Shown: positions 10,171 to 20,728, counted from the first letter of the stretch. The stretch is DNA of 49,153 nt from Alphaproteobacteria bacterium (GCA_016778985.1 JADHOM010000015.1:1-49153), one strand, 5' to 3'. Numbers and translations: made by a program. Notes: generated from the letters alone by a model not told the origin.

Positions 10171-10261
10171 ATGTGCGAATTCCAATCAATTATTGGTAGC
10201 CCTTGATTAGCGACAAACGCGCCCATTTGCAAGTATTATTGTTGAAAAATTGAGGAAACGT

Positions 10262-13200
10262 CTAAAGAAAGATGTTACTGATTGAAACTACCCCATCAAG
10301 CGATTTCACGTGCTGGCGAAAGCCTTGGCTGAGTTTATAAGAACCATCTAGTTTCAGCATGACTTCATGGGTTTGCACATGCATTTTCAAAATGAGCTTT
10401 TGCCGCCCTTCGCCATCACGCGCAAGCCCACTAGCAATACCAGAAAACGCCGAATTATCCATGACATGCACCACCATTCCCATAGTTTTCGTTTCAATTG
10501 CGGTATCTAGCGGTAAGACTTCTCTCGCCAAGAGCTTGACGCGGTCATCGTCACGGCGGGCGCTTACCTTCACATAGATCGGCTCATTTTCAATCAAGTA
10601 TTCTTCGGCAGCGGCCAGAACATCACTAAATAGAGTAACGTCAATCATGCCCGTGGGGTCAGTCATCTGCATAAAAGCGAAGCGGTTATTATTCTTCGAT
10701 GTTCTAATCTGCTTAGCGTAGACAAGCCCAACAAAATGAAGGTCAACCGCGTCTTTTGTGTCATTAAGTTTTTCCGATAACTGGCTGGCAAAGGTGATAT
10801 TGAGTGGCGTTAATTGATCCATGTATTCATCAAGCGGATGGGCGCTCAGATAAAGCCCCAAAGCTTCCATTTCAAAGGCTAGCTTGTCCTTTGCTTCCCA
10901 TTCTGGCCGTTGTTCCAGAGGGATATCTAGCGCCGCACCGGCAACGGTATCAAACAAGTTATCTTGCGCGGTTTCGGCTTCTTTCCTGGCGATTTGGGCA
11001 TAAGATAGAATACGGTCAATAGCATCAAACAAGGTTGATCTGGTCATGCCAAAATCATCTAAGGCCCCAGATTTGATTAAGTTTTCAAGCATCCTGCGGT
11101 TAAGATTGGCAGCCCCACGGCTGGCAAAATCCTCAAGTGAGGTAAACGGGCCGTTCTGCACCCGCTCATTAACCAGAGCCTTCATCAGATCATAGCCAAC
11201 ATTGCGGATAGCCCCCAAGCCATAGCGGATACCCTGCCCCCCGGGACGTTCTTCAACCGTAAATATCGCCTCAGAATAGTTAACTGATGGCGGCAACATA
11301 GCGATATCATAGCTGTTACAATCTTGCCTAAAGACCGCCAGTTTTTCGGTATTGCCGATATCCATTGTCATTAGTGCCGCCAAAAACTCAGCCTTGTAAT
11401 GGCGTTTCAGCCATGCCGTTTGCCACGCAATAAGGGCATAAGCGGCGGCATGTGATTTATTAAATCCATATCCGGCAAAGGCACTAATCTGATCAAAAAT
11501 CTGCCCTGCTAATTTCTCATTAATATTATTTTTTGTTGCGCCAGAAATAAACTCACCGCGCTGGGCAACCATTTCGGATTCGATTTTCTTACCCATAGCA
11601 CGGCGCAAAATATCAGCCTTGCCAAGACTATATCCAGATAAAACCTGTGCCGCTCTTTGCACCTGTTCTTGATAAATCATAATGCCATAGGTTTCTTCTA
11701 GCACTGGCTCAAGCAACGGATGCATGTAACTCACCTCTTCGCGGCCATGCTTACGGGCTATATATTTCGGGATATTTTCCATCGGCCCCGGACGGTATAA
11801 AGCGACAACAGCAATAATATCCTCAAACCGGTCAGGTTTAAGACCTTTCAGGACTTCACGCATACCGCTTGATTCAAGCTGGAACAGCCCAACCGCCTCA
11901 CCTTCTCCCAGCATGGCAAAGGTGGCTTCACATTCAAGCGGGATATCGCCTAATTGCAGATCAATGCCCTTGCGTTTGATCAGATCAATCGCTTGCTGCA
12001 AGACGGTTAGCGTTTTCAGCCCGAGAAAATCAAACTTCACCAATCCGGCATCTTCCACCGATTTCATATTGAATTGGGTAACTGGCAATTCTGATGCTGG
12101 ATCACGCGCCAACGGCACCAATTCAGCCAATGGGCGGTCGCCAATCACAACCCCCGCGGCATGCGTTGACCAATGCCTTAATAAGCCTTCAATCTGTTTT
12201 GAAATATTGACCAGGTTCAATATATCTGGATCACTTTCAACGGCAGCTTTTAGGTCTTGTTCGGTTTTCAGCGCCTCAGAAAGTTTGACAGGTTTCGCCG
12301 GATTACTTGGCACCAGCTTAGCAATGCGATCAACTTGACCATAGGGCATGCCTAGCACGCGGCCAGCATCGCGCAGCGCCGCTCGTGCCTGCAGGCTTCC
12401 AAAGGTGATAATCTGGGCAACCCGATCATCGCCATATTTTTGCTGAACATAGCTGATGACTTCTTCACGCCGATCACGGCAGAAATCAATATCAAAATCA
12501 GGCATTGAAATCCGCTCAGGGTTCAAAAAGCGTTCAAACAGTAGCCCCCAACGAATAGGATCAAGGTCAGTTATTCCCAATGCATAACCAACTAATGATC
12601 CGGCGCCAGACCCACGTCCTGGCCCGACCGGGATATTCTGCTGTTTTGCCCAATTAATGAAATCAGCAACAATCAGAAAATATCCTGAAAAACCCATCTT
12701 GGTAATGATATCCAGCTCAAGCTCAAGCCTATCCTCATAGGTTTTGCTCATTGCCTGTACATCCGCCTCAGCATAGGCGCTATCCCCTGTCAGAGCTTTG
12801 ATTTGCTCAAGCCGTTCGGCCAAGCCCTGATGCGATAGGTTACGCAGCCAGACTTTCTCATCACTGCCATCAGGGGTGGCAAAAGGCGGCAATAAAGGGC
12901 TGCGTTTTTCAACTGCAAAGGCGCAACGGCGAGCGATATGCGTAGTGTTTTCAATGGCCTCTGGAAGATCAGAAAATAATGCCCGCATCTCGCGTTCAGA
13001 TTTGAAATAATGCTCATTCGTTTCATGCCGGCGATCATCATGAAACAGGGTTTTGCCCTCCGATATACAGAGCAAAACACTATGCGCGTCAGCATCGCTT
13101 TGGCTCGCAAAATAGCAATCATTGGTGGCAACAATCGGAATATTATTGGTATAAGCCATATCCAGCAACTGCGGCTCAGCAATAGCCTCAGCCTCTATGC

Positions 13201-13714
13201 CATGCCGCTGAAGCTCAATATAAAGCCGCTCTGGAAAAATCGGCATCAGAGTAGCAAGGCGCTTGTTGGCAAGATCAGCTCTATTTTCAACCAATGGGGC
13301 GGCAAGAAAGCCGCGCTTTGCCCCGCCTGTTAGAATAATTAGCCCTGAGGCATGGGCGCGCAAATCTGCTACCGGAATATAGGGGTCATGCCTACCTGCC
13401 AGCAAGGCACGAGACATCAATAGAGATAAGTTTATCCAGCCTTCCTTGTTCTGAACCAGCAGAACAACCTCACCCAAAGCATCGTCCGTTGCCTCATCTT
13501 TGAGCATCACTTGCGCGCCAATAATGGGCTGAATACCTGCTTTTAATGCGGCTTCTGAAAACTCCAGCGCGCCATAACTATTGAAGGTATCGGTCAGCGC
13601 CAAAGCCGGCTGCTGCATCTTTGCCGCTTTTTCAATCAGCGGCTTGATTGGCATCATGCCCTCAGCAAGCGAATAAGAAGAATGGGTGCGTAAATGAATA
13701 AATGGAGACGTCAT
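10262..13714 (-). CDS. dnaE: DNA polymerase III alpha subunit
   Basis: Replicative C-family DNA polymerase. An N-terminal PHP domain starts at FIHLRTHSSYSLAEG. The polymerase core carries GPGRGSGAGSLVGYALGI and the catalytic aspartate pair in PDFDIDFCRDRREEV. The finger/helix-hairpin-helix part (YRPGPMENIP, YQEQVQRAAQVLSGYSLG) follows, then an OB-fold near residue 1000. At 1150 residues it is the normal dnaE1 type. The track of open codons extends upstream through a TTG to 13759, but the ATG at 13714 directly precedes the PHP domain and is chosen. It lies next to the lolDC pair on the same strand. Confidence 0.96.
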   Translation of the reverse strand: MTSPFIHLRTHSSYSLAEGMMPIKPLIEKAAKMQQPALALTDTFNSYGALEFSEAALKAGIQPIIGAQVMLKDEATDDALGEVVLLVQNKEGWINLSLLMSRALLAGRHDPYIPVADLRAHASGLIILTGGAKRGFLAAPLVENRADLANKRLATLMPIFPERLYIELQRHGIEAEAIAEPQLLDMAYTNNIPIVATNDCYFASQSDADAHSVLLCISEGKTLFHDDRRHETNEHYFKSEREMRALFSDLPEAIENTTHIARRCAFAVEKRSPLLPPFATPDGSDEKVWLRNLSHQGLAERLEQIKALTGDSAYAEADVQAMSKTYEDRLELELDIITKMGFSGYFLIVADFINWAKQQNIPVGPGRGSGAGSLVGYALGITDLDPIRWGLLFERFLNPERISMPDFDIDFCRDRREEVISYVQQKYGDDRVAQIITFGSLQARAALRDAGRVLGMPYGQVDRIAKLVPSNPAKPVKLSEALKTEQDLKAAVESDPDILNLVNISKQIEGLLRHWSTHAAGVVIGDRPLAELVPLARDPASELPVTQFNMKSVEDAGLVKFDFLGLKTLTVLQQAIDLIKRKGIDLQLGDIPLECEATFAMLGEGEAVGLFQLESSGMREVLKGLKPDRFEDIIAVVALYRPGPMENIPKYIARKHGREEVSYMHPLLEPVLEETYGIMIYQEQVQRAAQVLSGYSLGKADILRRAMGKKIESEMVAQRGEFISGATKNNINEKLAGQIFDQISAFAGYGFNKSHAAAYALIAWQTAWLKRHYKAEFLAALMTMDIGNTEKLAVFRQDCNSYDIAMLPPSVNYSEAIFTVEERPGGQGIRYGLGAIRNVGYDLMKALVNERVQNGPFTSLEDFASRGAANLNRRMLENLIKSGALDDFGMTRSTLFDAIDRILSYAQIARKEAETAQDNLFDTVAGAALDIPLEQRPEWEAKDKLAFEMEALGLYLSAHPLDEYMDQLTPLNITFASQLSEKLNDTKDAVDLHFVGLVYAKQIRTSKNNNRFAFMQMTDPTGMIDVTLFSDVLAAAEEYLIENEPIYVKVSARRDDDRVKLLAREVLPLDTAIETKTMGMVVHVMDNSAFSGIASGLARDGEGRQKLILKMHVQTHEVMLKLDGSYKLSQGFRQHVKSLDGVVSISNIFL

Positions 13715-13804
13715 GTGGTTAAGTATCGCCCAGACGACTAGAGGCTGACAAGTCGCCAATCATTTTTGTTTCAGAAACGGACAGCTAAGGGCAGGCGAAT
13801 GCGC

Positions 13805-14521
13805 CTATCCCACCAACTCGCCTTTGCGAATCGTCAACACTCTATCCAGCGATTTTGCTAATTCCATATTATGCGTGACGAGGAGAGCCGCCGTTCCTGT
13901 TGACCGCAGAATAGCGACCAAATGTTTGAAGACACCGGCTGCCGTATCAGGATCAAGATTGCCCGTTGGCTCATCAGCAAGCAGCAGTGACGGCACATTA
14001 GCCACTGCACGCGCGATGGCGACCCTTTGCTGCTCACCCCCTGACAGCTGGCCTGGGCGGTGATGACGGCGCTCGCTCAAGCCAATCATATCAAGCAATT
14101 GTTCGGCACGGTCTTCGGCAACATGGCGTGATAGACGGTTCATAATCTGTGGGATAATAATATTTTCCAACGCCGAAAACTCTGGCAACAGACGATGAAA
14201 CTGAAAGACAAAGCCGATCGAATCTCGCCGCAGGACTGAGGTTTCCTTGTCATTAAGCCGATGCGTGGCTTTGCCCGCAATAGTGACTTGGCCGCTATCA
14301 GGCTTTTCCAGAATACCGGCAATATTAAGCAAGGTTGTCTTGCCCGACCCACTAGGGCCAACAAGGGCTACCAGCTCACCTTTTTTTATCTTGACCGATA
14401 CATCTTTCAGCACTTGGATAACCCGATCACCTTGATGAAAGGCTTTCGACACATCATTCATCAAAAGCACAGTGTCTTGATCATCTCTATCCATCACAGT
14501 TTCCGCCATATGATCACCCAT
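13805..14521 (-). CDS. lolD: Lipoprotein-releasing system ATP-binding protein LolD
   Basis: ABC ATPase of the LolCDE complex, which extracts lipoproteins from the inner membrane and passes them to LolA. Walker A is GPSGSGKTT, the signature is LSGGEQQRVAIARA, Walker B is LLLADEPTGNLD and the switch histidine is in LLVTHNM. The gene overlaps the lolC stop. ATGs at 14545, 14521 and 14509 are all in frame. 14521 is a compromise; 14509 also has a GGGTGA-like site 5 nt upstream. Confidence 0.95.
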   Translation of the reverse strand: MGDHMAETVMDRDDQDTVLLMNDVSKAFHQGDRVIQVLKDVSVKIKKGELVALVGPSGSGKTTLLNIAGILEKPDSGQVTIAGKATHRLNDKETSVLRRDSIGFVFQFHRLLPEFSALENIIIPQIMNRLSRHVAEDRAEQLLDMIGLSERRHHRPGQLSGGEQQRVAIARAVANVPSLLLADEPTGNLDPDTAAGVFKHLVAILRSTGTAALLVTHNMELAKSLDRVLTIRKGELVG

Positions 14522-15770
14522 AACGAAGCGCTTCTGCAGGGGCAATGCGTGAGGCGCGCCATGCCGGATAGACTGATGACAAAAATGATAAGGTAATCGC
14601 CATAATAATGACGTTTATCACTTCATTAGGATCAACTTTGGCTGGCAAGGTTGATAGGAAATAAATCTCCGCCGCGAATAGCTCGGTTCCGGTCAGACTT
14701 TCGACAATATTTTTAATGCTATCGATATTCCAGCAAAAGCCAAGCCCTAGCAGGGTGCCGATAACCGTTCCGACCAGACCAATGCTTGACCCTGTCATCA
14801 TAAATACCCGCATAATTGAACCCTTGGTCGCACCCATAGCACGCAGAACCGCAATATCATTATTTTTTGACCGCACCAGCATGATCATGGATGAAATGAT
14901 ATTAAATGCCGCGACCAGAATAATCAGCGACAGGATAATAAACATGACATTGCGTTCTACATTAAGCGCTGTCAGGAAGCTCTTATTGCGCTGGCGCCAA
15001 TCATATACCCGCATATTTTGGCCAATGGTCTGATTCAAATTCATGCTTATCGGTTCTAGCTGATCAGCATCATGAGCATAAATCTCAAGCGCGGTTACCG
15101 TGTTATTCATGGCAAAGAACGACTGAGCATCATCCAAAGGCATGAAAATAAACGCCTTGTCATATTCATGCATGCCAACATTAAAGATACCAGCAACCTC
15201 AAAACGCCGGCGTTCAGGAATTGTTCCAAACGCCGTTTTTTTACCATATGGTGATAACAGCGACAGCGTATCACCTGTCTTGACGCCTAATGTCCGCGCT
15301 AGCTCATAGCCAATAAGAATACTTTCCTTTTTCTTTATGCCTTCAATACTCGCCGCATCAAGCACATCCCAAAGCGGCTTGCGGGCAGCTAAATCTTCCC
15401 AGCGCACCCCGCGCACAACCGCACCAGAAGCAAAGCCGTCATGACTAGCCATGACCTGACCTTCGATTTGTGGAGTCACCGCCATAATTCCAGGTATGCC
15501 GCCAATACGACCAGCCAATGTATCAAATTGTGGTATCCCTTGCGGGCCACTAGAATAGATAACCAAATGCCCATTCAATCCCAAAATTCTGCCGACCAGC
15601 TCAGCGCGAAAGCCGTTCATCACCGACATCACAATAATCAGGGTGGCAACACCAAGTGAAATCCCCAAGAGCGAGAACCACGCAATAACGGAAATAAAGC
15701 CCTCAGATCGCCGTGAGCGGATATACCGCAAGGCTAGCATGCGCTCAAGATGGCCGAAAACTCCGCTCAT
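14514..15770 (-). CDS. lolC: Lipoprotein-releasing system permease LolC/LolE
   Basis: Transmembrane subunit of the lipoprotein exporter. One membrane helix near the N-terminus ([20 protein letters not shown]) is followed by a ~220-residue periplasmic MacB-like domain, then three C-terminal helices in an FtsX domain containing [17 protein letters not shown] and ending [17 protein letters not shown]. The single permease gene next to lolD, with no second lolC/E copy here, suggests a homodimeric LolF-like arrangement; that is inference. The start ATG at 15770 forms an ATGA overlap with the proS stop. Confidence 0.93.
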   Translation of the reverse strand: MSGVFGHLERMLALRYIRSRRSEGFISVIAWFSLLGISLGVATLIIVMSVMNGFRAELVGRILGLNGHLVIYSSGPQGIPQFDTLAGRIGGIPGIMAVTPQIEGQVMASHDGFASGAVVRGVRWEDLAARKPLWDVLDAASIEGIKKKESILIGYELARTLGVKTGDTLSLLSPYGKKTAFGTIPERRRFEVAGIFNVGMHEYDKAFIFMPLDDAQSFFAMNNTVTALEIYAHDADQLEPISMNLNQTIGQNMRVYDWRQRNKSFLTALNVERNVMFIILSLIILVAAFNIISSMIMLVRSKNNDIAVLRAMGATKGSIMRVFMMTGSSIGLVGTVIGTLLGLGFCWNIDSIKNIVESLTGTELFAAEIYFLSTLPAKVDPNEVINVIIMAITLSFLSSVYPAWRASRIAPAEALRYG

Positions 15771-17116
15771 ATGGCGCCTTGTCCTTTTAGCTGTTCTGCC
15801 AAATGAACAAGCAAAGCATTGGCCGCGGCATCAGGTGACATATTTTCACTGACGCCAGTTTTTCTGATTTTGAACTCAACCTCACCATCTTTCATGCCGC
15901 GCGGGCCTATAATGATTTGATAGGGGATGCCGATTAAATCCATCGCGTTAAGTTTCGCCCCCGGGCTGTCCGCGCTATCATCCATCAGCACATCATAGCC
16001 AGCATTAGTCAACTGCCCATAAAGCTGTTCTGACACTTTATCGCAATCTTCATGACCGGGTTTCAAATTAACCACCACAGCATCAAATGGGGCAACAGAT
16101 TGCGGCCAGATAATGCCTTTATCATCGTGACTAGCCTCAATGATGCCACCAACAAGGCGCGATACGCCAATGCCATATGATCCCATATGAACATGACATT
16201 GCTTGCCGGTTTCATCAGCCACACTGGCGCCCATCGGGGTCGAGTATTTTGATCCAAAATAAAAGATGTGACCAACCTCAATGCCGCGTGTTGTCATTAA
16301 TTGATCAGATGGAATGGGGCAATTTGCGGCATCATATTTTTCATCTGTGACCGCATATAACTCAGTAAAGCGGTCAACAATTGGCTGCAAGTCGGCGGCA
16401 TAATCCACTTCACCCGCATCAAGGCTGTAATTCATCCAATCTTTATGGCAAAAGACTTCGCTTTCTCCAGTATCAGCGAGAATAACGAACTCATGACTCA
16501 TATCGCCGCCAATCGGCCCAGTATCGGCTTCCATTGGAATAGCGGTCAACCCAAGCCGCTTAAAGGTCAGCAAATAGGACACAAACATCTTATTATATTC
16601 AATCCGCGCCGCCTCAGCATCAATGGCGAAAGAATAGGCATCTTTCATCAAAAACTCACGCCCGCGCATAATCCCAAACCGCGGCCGCACTTCGTCCCTG
16701 AACTTCCACTGAATGTGATATAGATTTAACGGTAAAACCCGATAACTTTTGACATGTGAGCGAAAGATATCGGTGATCTGTTCTTCGTTTGTCGGCCCGA
16801 ATAGCATGTCCCGATCATGCCTGTCCTTGATCCGCAACATCTCCAGCCCATAATCATCATAGCGCCCTGACTCTTGCCATAATTCAGCAGGCTGAATAGT
16901 TGGCATCAGCACCTCAACAGCGCCTGCTCTGTTTTGTTCTTCCCTGACAATCTGTTCAATCTTGCGCATGACTTTCAAGCCCAGTGGAAGCCAGCTATAA
17001 ATCCCTGCACTTGATTGCTGAATCATGCCAGCCCGAAGCATCAAGCGATGAGATACGATCTGCGCCTCTTTCGGCGTCTCACGAAGAGTTGGAATAAAAT
17101 ACTGGCTTAAACGCAT
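15767..17116 (-). CDS. proS: Proline-tRNA ligase, alphaproteobacterial short form
   Basis: Class II aminoacyl-tRNA synthetase charging tRNA-Pro. Recognisable blocks are [22 protein letters not shown], motif 2 with [27 protein letters not shown], and motif 3 [18 protein letters not shown], followed by an anticodon-binding domain. At 449 residues it lacks the ~180-residue INS editing insertion present between motifs 2 and 3 in the E. coli type. Alphaproteobacteria commonly have this short form and rely on separate editing proteins, none of which is seen nearby. Confidence 0.96.
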   Translation of the reverse strand: MRLSQYFIPTLRETPKEAQIVSHRLMLRAGMIQQSSAGIYSWLPLGLKVMRKIEQIVREEQNRAGAVEVLMPTIQPAELWQESGRYDDYGLEMLRIKDRHDRDMLFGPTNEEQITDIFRSHVKSYRVLPLNLYHIQWKFRDEVRPRFGIMRGREFLMKDAYSFAIDAEAARIEYNKMFVSYLLTFKRLGLTAIPMEADTGPIGGDMSHEFVILADTGESEVFCHKDWMNYSLDAGEVDYAADLQPIVDRFTELYAVTDEKYDAANCPIPSDQLMTTRGIEVGHIFYFGSKYSTPMGASVADETGKQCHVHMGSYGIGVSRLVGGIIEASHDDKGIIWPQSVAPFDAVVVNLKPGHEDCDKVSEQLYGQLTNAGYDVLMDDSADSPGAKLNAMDLIGIPYQIIIGPRGMKDGEVEFKIRKTGVSENMSPDAAANALLVHLAEQLKGQGAI

Positions 17117-17212
17117 GGGGGTTTCCTTATCATCTCAAATTAATGTCTTTATCAGGGCTTCTGTTATTAGGGTTTCTGGTGTTGGTGATATCGGCAATTG
17201 CTGCTTAGATTG

Positions 17213-18301
17213 TTACAACAAAACTGACGGTAGGGCAAAATGTGGTCTGTTACTATCATCAAATATATCGTCAATCATCTTATCTGTTACATCGTCAAGG
17301 CTTTGATGCGACCATTGCGGGTTTTGATCCTTATCAATGACCGCTGCTCGCACACCTTCTGCAAAATCAGGATACTCCGTTATGCGCTTAGCCAAACAAT
17401 AATCTAGCAATAAGGCAGAAATATAACCATCTGAAGGCGCGCTGGTAAGCAGCCGATGCGTCACTTTTAATGATAATGGACAGCGCTGGGTCAGCGCCTG
17501 ATAGAGTGGTGCGGCAAGGCTGTGATCAGATACTGCCGCCGCATCACGAATATCTTCAAGTCGATCATGCGCCAAGATATCATTTATCCAGTCAAGATGC
17601 GGCATCAACAGCATCGGTTCAACATCACGGCTAGCAAATTCGGCAAGCACATCATCAATATATTCTTGATCAGGTCTGGTGGTTAGGGCGGCTATGGCGG
17701 CTTTTAGCTCCGTTAGCTTGTCATGCGGGATAAAATAATCCATAAGCCCCGATGCTATCACATCGCCATGCCCGATGCGGGTTCCTGTTAGCCCGATATA
17801 AAGCCCTATTCGGCCAGTTGCCCGCCGCAGGAAAAGCGAGGCGGCAACATCGGGGAACAGCCCGATCCCTGTTTCTGGCATGGTAAAATCAATCCTATCG
17901 GTGATCACGGGGTGCGAAGAATTAAACAAAAGCCCAGAACCACCGCCCATCACTAGCCCATCAGCAATGCAAATCACCGGCTTGGGGAAGCCAGCAATGA
18001 TCATATCCATCCCATATTCAGCTTCAAAATAATCCAGCGCTTCAAGTGATTTCCCCTGCATACTTTCTAAGGCTTCGCGAATATCACCGCCAGCACAGAA
18101 AGCGCGTCCTTGGCTAGCACAAAGCATGACCTGATGAATGGTATCATCATGCCACCATTGCTCAAGCCTATGCCTGATCTGATGGCACATTGTTGTTGTC
18201 AGTGCGTGCAACGCCTTTGGCCTGTTCAGCATAATTTGCCCAGTCTGGCTTCCTGTCTGGCCAATAGTATCAAAATTGAGATATTCGGTTTCAATGCTCA
18301 T
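17213..18301 (-). CDS. Enoyl-CoA hydratase/isomerase family; probable 3-hydroxyisobutyryl-CoA hydrolase
   Basis: Crotonase-fold protein of the ECH_2 subgroup. The oxyanion-hole glycines lie in GRAFCAGGDIREAL and the second signature in GLVMGGGSGLLFNSSHPVITDR, with MPETGIGLFPDVAASLFLRR carrying the acidic residue typical of 3-hydroxyisobutyryl-CoA hydrolases of valine breakdown. The C-terminal extension (SLKVTHRLL, then FAEGVRAAVIDKDQNP.W) also matches that subgroup, as does the length (~362). The in-frame codon at 18349 is passed over for the ATG at 18301 (MSIETEYLNF). Its substrate is inferred from the family; no other valine-pathway gene is adjacent. It is divergent from hemB. Confidence 0.85.
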   Translation of the reverse strand: MSIETEYLNFDTIGQTGSQTGQIMLNRPKALHALTTTMCHQIRHRLEQWWHDDTIHQVMLCASQGRAFCAGGDIREALESMQGKSLEALDYFEAEYGMDMIIAGFPKPVICIADGLVMGGGSGLLFNSSHPVITDRIDFTMPETGIGLFPDVAASLFLRRATGRIGLYIGLTGTRIGHGDVIASGLMDYFIPHDKLTELKAAIAALTTRPDQEYIDDVLAEFASRDVEPMLLMPHLDWINDILAHDRLEDIRDAAAVSDHSLAAPLYQALTQRCPLSLKVTHRLLTSAPSDGYISALLLDYCLAKRITEYPDFAEGVRAAVIDKDQNPQWSHQSLDDVTDKMIDDIFDDSNRPHFALPSVLL

Positions 18302-18412
18302 GCCTGATCTATACGCCAAATTAAGGCTATTGAGAAGATAGCAGAGCAAAAGAACACCTGAAAATTACCTCATATATGCGTCAATCTGGTTCAGCAATTG
18401 CAAGAATACAAT

Positions 18413-18441
18413 TTGCACCTTGTCATAGCTATGTTTATATA
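18413..18441 (+). promoter_or_regulatory. Possible sigma-70 promoter of hemB
   Basis: TTGCAC, a 17-nt spacer, then TATATA, ending 5 nt before the hemB ATG at 18447. If real, transcription would begin at or within a base or two of the start codon, giving a leaderless mRNA. This fits the absence of any purine-rich ribosome site ahead of that ATG. Sequence inspection only. Confidence 0.4.
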
Positions 18442-18446
18442 ACCCT

Positions 18447-19463
18447 ATGACTAGACAAAATAATCTTATGCCCGGCTATCCTGTCACCCGATTACGGCGC
18501 GGCAGAATGAATATGTTCAGCCGCTCAATGCTGACCGAAAACACGATACAGCCAAGTAATTTGATCTGGCCGGTTTTTATCACAGAAGGCCAGAATATAG
18601 TTGAGCCGATTGAAGGCCTGACCAATGTTGATCGGATTAGCCTGGATATTCTTGCCCATAGAGCAAAGATGGCATATCGATTGGGGATACCTGCCATTGC
18701 TATTTTCCCGCGCATTGATCCAGCCCTTAAAGACGATGATGGCAGCAACGCCCTAGCCAGTGATAATCTGGTCTGTCGTGCCATTGCCGCCATTAAATCG
18801 GCTGAACCTGAAATGGGTGTGGTGGTTGATATCGCCCTCGACCCCTTTACCACCCACGGCCATGATGGGATTATTCGAGGTGGTGTTGTTGATAATGATG
18901 CGAGCCTTGAAGTGCTAATTAAACAAGCGATTAATTATGCCCGATCTGGCAGTGATATTGTGGCACCGTCGGATATGATGGATGGCCGTGTTGGCGCTAT
19001 TCGGGCGGGGCTAGATGAGGCTGGCTTCACGCAAGTGATGATCATGTCCTATGCGGCGAAATACGCATCATCGCTCTATGCGCCGTTTCGGACGGCGGTA
19101 AGCGCTGGCGCACTTGCTGAGATTAAAGACAAAACAAGCTATCAGATGAACCCTGCCAATAGTGACGAAGCCATGCGCGAAATTGCCCTGGATATCAAGG
19201 AAGGTGCCGATTTTATCATGGTGAAACCAGGGATGCCTTATCTGGATATTATTCGCCGTTCTGTTGACCAATTTAATATTCCTGTGTTTGCTTATCAGGT
19301 TAGCGGCGAGTATCAAATGATCCAAAGCCTTGCCAGCACGTTGCCTGAGGATAAGCAAAATGCCTTGATCATGGAAATGCTGGTCAGTTTCAAACGCGCT
19401 GGATGTACAGGAGTTTTGAGCTATTTTGCTTATCAGATTGCCGAATGGTGGAATGAGACTTAA
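18447..19463 (+). CDS. hemB: Porphobilinogen synthase (delta-aminolevulinic acid dehydratase)
   Basis: Condenses two 5-aminolevulinate molecules to porphobilinogen in tetrapyrrole synthesis. The two Schiff-base lysine regions are MSYAAKYASS and FIMVKPGMPYLD; APSDMMDGRVGAIR is also conserved. At the site where zinc enzymes carry a cysteine triad, this protein reads DIALDPFTTHGHDGI, the Asp-rich variant known from zinc-independent, magnesium-activated alphaproteobacterial enzymes. Length (338) is normal. First of three plus-strand genes with ilvA-like and bpt. Confidence 0.97.
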   Translation: MTRQNNLMPGYPVTRLRRGRMNMFSRSMLTENTIQPSNLIWPVFITEGQNIVEPIEGLTNVDRISLDILAHRAKMAYRLGIPAIAIFPRIDPALKDDDGSNALASDNLVCRAIAAIKSAEPEMGVVVDIALDPFTTHGHDGIIRGGVVDNDASLEVLIKQAINYARSGSDIVAPSDMMDGRVGAIRAGLDEAGFTQVMIMSYAAKYASSLYAPFRTAVSAGALAEIKDKTSYQMNPANSDEAMREIALDIKEGADFIMVKPGMPYLDIIRRSVDQFNIPVFAYQVSGEYQMIQSLASTLPEDKQNALIMEMLVSFKRAGCTGVLSYFAYQIAEWWNET

Positions 19464-19498
19464 TATTTAATAAACATAAACCTAAAGAAGATATAGCC

Positions 19499-20716
19499 AT
19501 GACTGTCACCCCTGATGCTATCCGCGAAGCCCATAAAGCCATGGAAGGCGCGGTTCTTCGTACCCCTAGCGTATATTCGCCAGCGTTATCGAGCATGATC
19601 GATGCCGATGTCTGGTTGAAGCTTGAAAATCAGCAAATCACCTCATCATTTAAGCCGCGTGGTGCCTTTACCCGAATGAGCGCATTGACCCCTGATGAAG
19701 CCAAGCGCGGCGTTATTTCCATGTCAGCAGGCAATCATGCGCAGGCCGTTGCCTATCATGCCAAACAAATGGGGATACCTGCGGTTATTGTTATGCCTGC
19801 ACAAACCCCCTTTGCCAAAATTAATCGCACCCGCGCATGGGGAGCAGAGGTTATTTTGGAAGGCCGTAATCTGAATGAATGTGAAGGTGTTGTTTCGCAA
19901 ATTATAGCTGAACGCGGCATGACACTAATTCATCCCTATAATGATGAGTTGGTGATGACAGGTCAGGGATCAGTCGGCTTGGAAATGCTTGCCGATAATC
20001 CGGATCTTAATACGCTGATCGTCCCTGTTGGTGGCGGCGGCTTAATCTCAGGCATCGCCATTGCCGCGCGTGATATTAATCCTGATATCCGCATTATTGG
20101 TGTCGAAGCCGAATTATGGCCAACCATGACAGATATGGTGGCTGGTGATGATATTCGCGGCGGCGGCGAAACCCTGGCTGAGGGCATTGCCGTCAAAAAG
20201 CCAGGTGCGCTTACCATGCCAGTTGTCCGTGATCTGGTCGATGAGATCGTGCTGGTTAGCGAAGTCATCATAGAACAAGCGGTCGGGGTTATGGTGGAAC
20301 AGCAACGTCTGGTAACAGAAGGTGCGGGTGCCGCCGGTGTCGCGGCACTGCTCCAATATCCTGAAAAGTTTAAAGGCCATAAATGCGGCGTTGTGATTTG
20401 TGGCGGTAATATTGATCCACGCTTGCTGTCGGCGGTACTGACCCGCAATATGGCGCGGGATGGCCGGATTGCTCGCCTGCGGATTGATATTACGGACGAG
20501 CCGGGAATGTTGGCTGGAATCACCACTGCGATCAGTAGCTGTAAATCCAATATCATTGAGATTTTCCACCAGCGCATGTTCCAAGATGTTCCCCCTAAAC
20601 TCGCCAAAATTGATGCCGTGATAGAAACGCGTGGCGGCGATCATCTGCAAGAAATTGTGCAAGCGATTAGGGATAAAGGATTTACCGTGACCGTATTATC
20701 GGATATGTCATCATAA
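19499..20716 (+). CDS. ilvA: Threonine ammonia-lyase (threonine dehydratase) with C-terminal ACT-like domain
   Basis: PLP fold-type II enzyme deaminating threonine to 2-oxobutyrate. The PLP lysine is K52 in SSFKPRGAF, the phosphate loop is PVGGGGLISG, and the asparagine loop is SMSAGNHAQAVAY. The last ~75 residues (IARLRIDITDEPGMLAGITT onward) form a single ACT-like domain, so this is the ~400-residue class rather than the long two-ACT biosynthetic enzyme of E. coli. The role, isoleucine synthesis or catabolism, cannot be told from sequence alone. It lies 35 bp after hemB with AAAGAAG upstream of the ATG. Confidence 0.9.
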   Translation: MTVTPDAIREAHKAMEGAVLRTPSVYSPALSSMIDADVWLKLENQQITSSFKPRGAFTRMSALTPDEAKRGVISMSAGNHAQAVAYHAKQMGIPAVIVMPAQTPFAKINRTRAWGAEVILEGRNLNECEGVVSQIIAERGMTLIHPYNDELVMTGQGSVGLEMLADNPDLNTLIVPVGGGGLISGIAIAARDINPDIRIIGVEAELWPTMTDMVAGDDIRGGGETLAEGIAVKKPGALTMPVVRDLVDEIVLVSEVIIEQAVGVMVEQQRLVTEGAGAAGVAALLQYPEKFKGHKCGVVICGGNIDPRLLSAVLTRNMARDGRIARLRIDITDEPGMLAGITTAISSCKSNIIEIFHQRMFQDVPPKLAKIDAVIETRGGDHLQEIVQAIRDKGFTVTVLSDMSS

Positions 20717-20728
20717 TCTGAGGTGCAG

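Noticed and set aside
12790-13182. 130-codon minus-strand open frame inside dnaE
   Set aside because: Out-of-frame shadow of the PHP/polymerase coding sequence with no recognisable domain.
19963-20607. 214-codon minus-strand frame antisense to the threonine dehydratase
   Set aside because: Composition is Ser/Pro/Thr-rich mirror coding; the plus-strand gene is clearly real.
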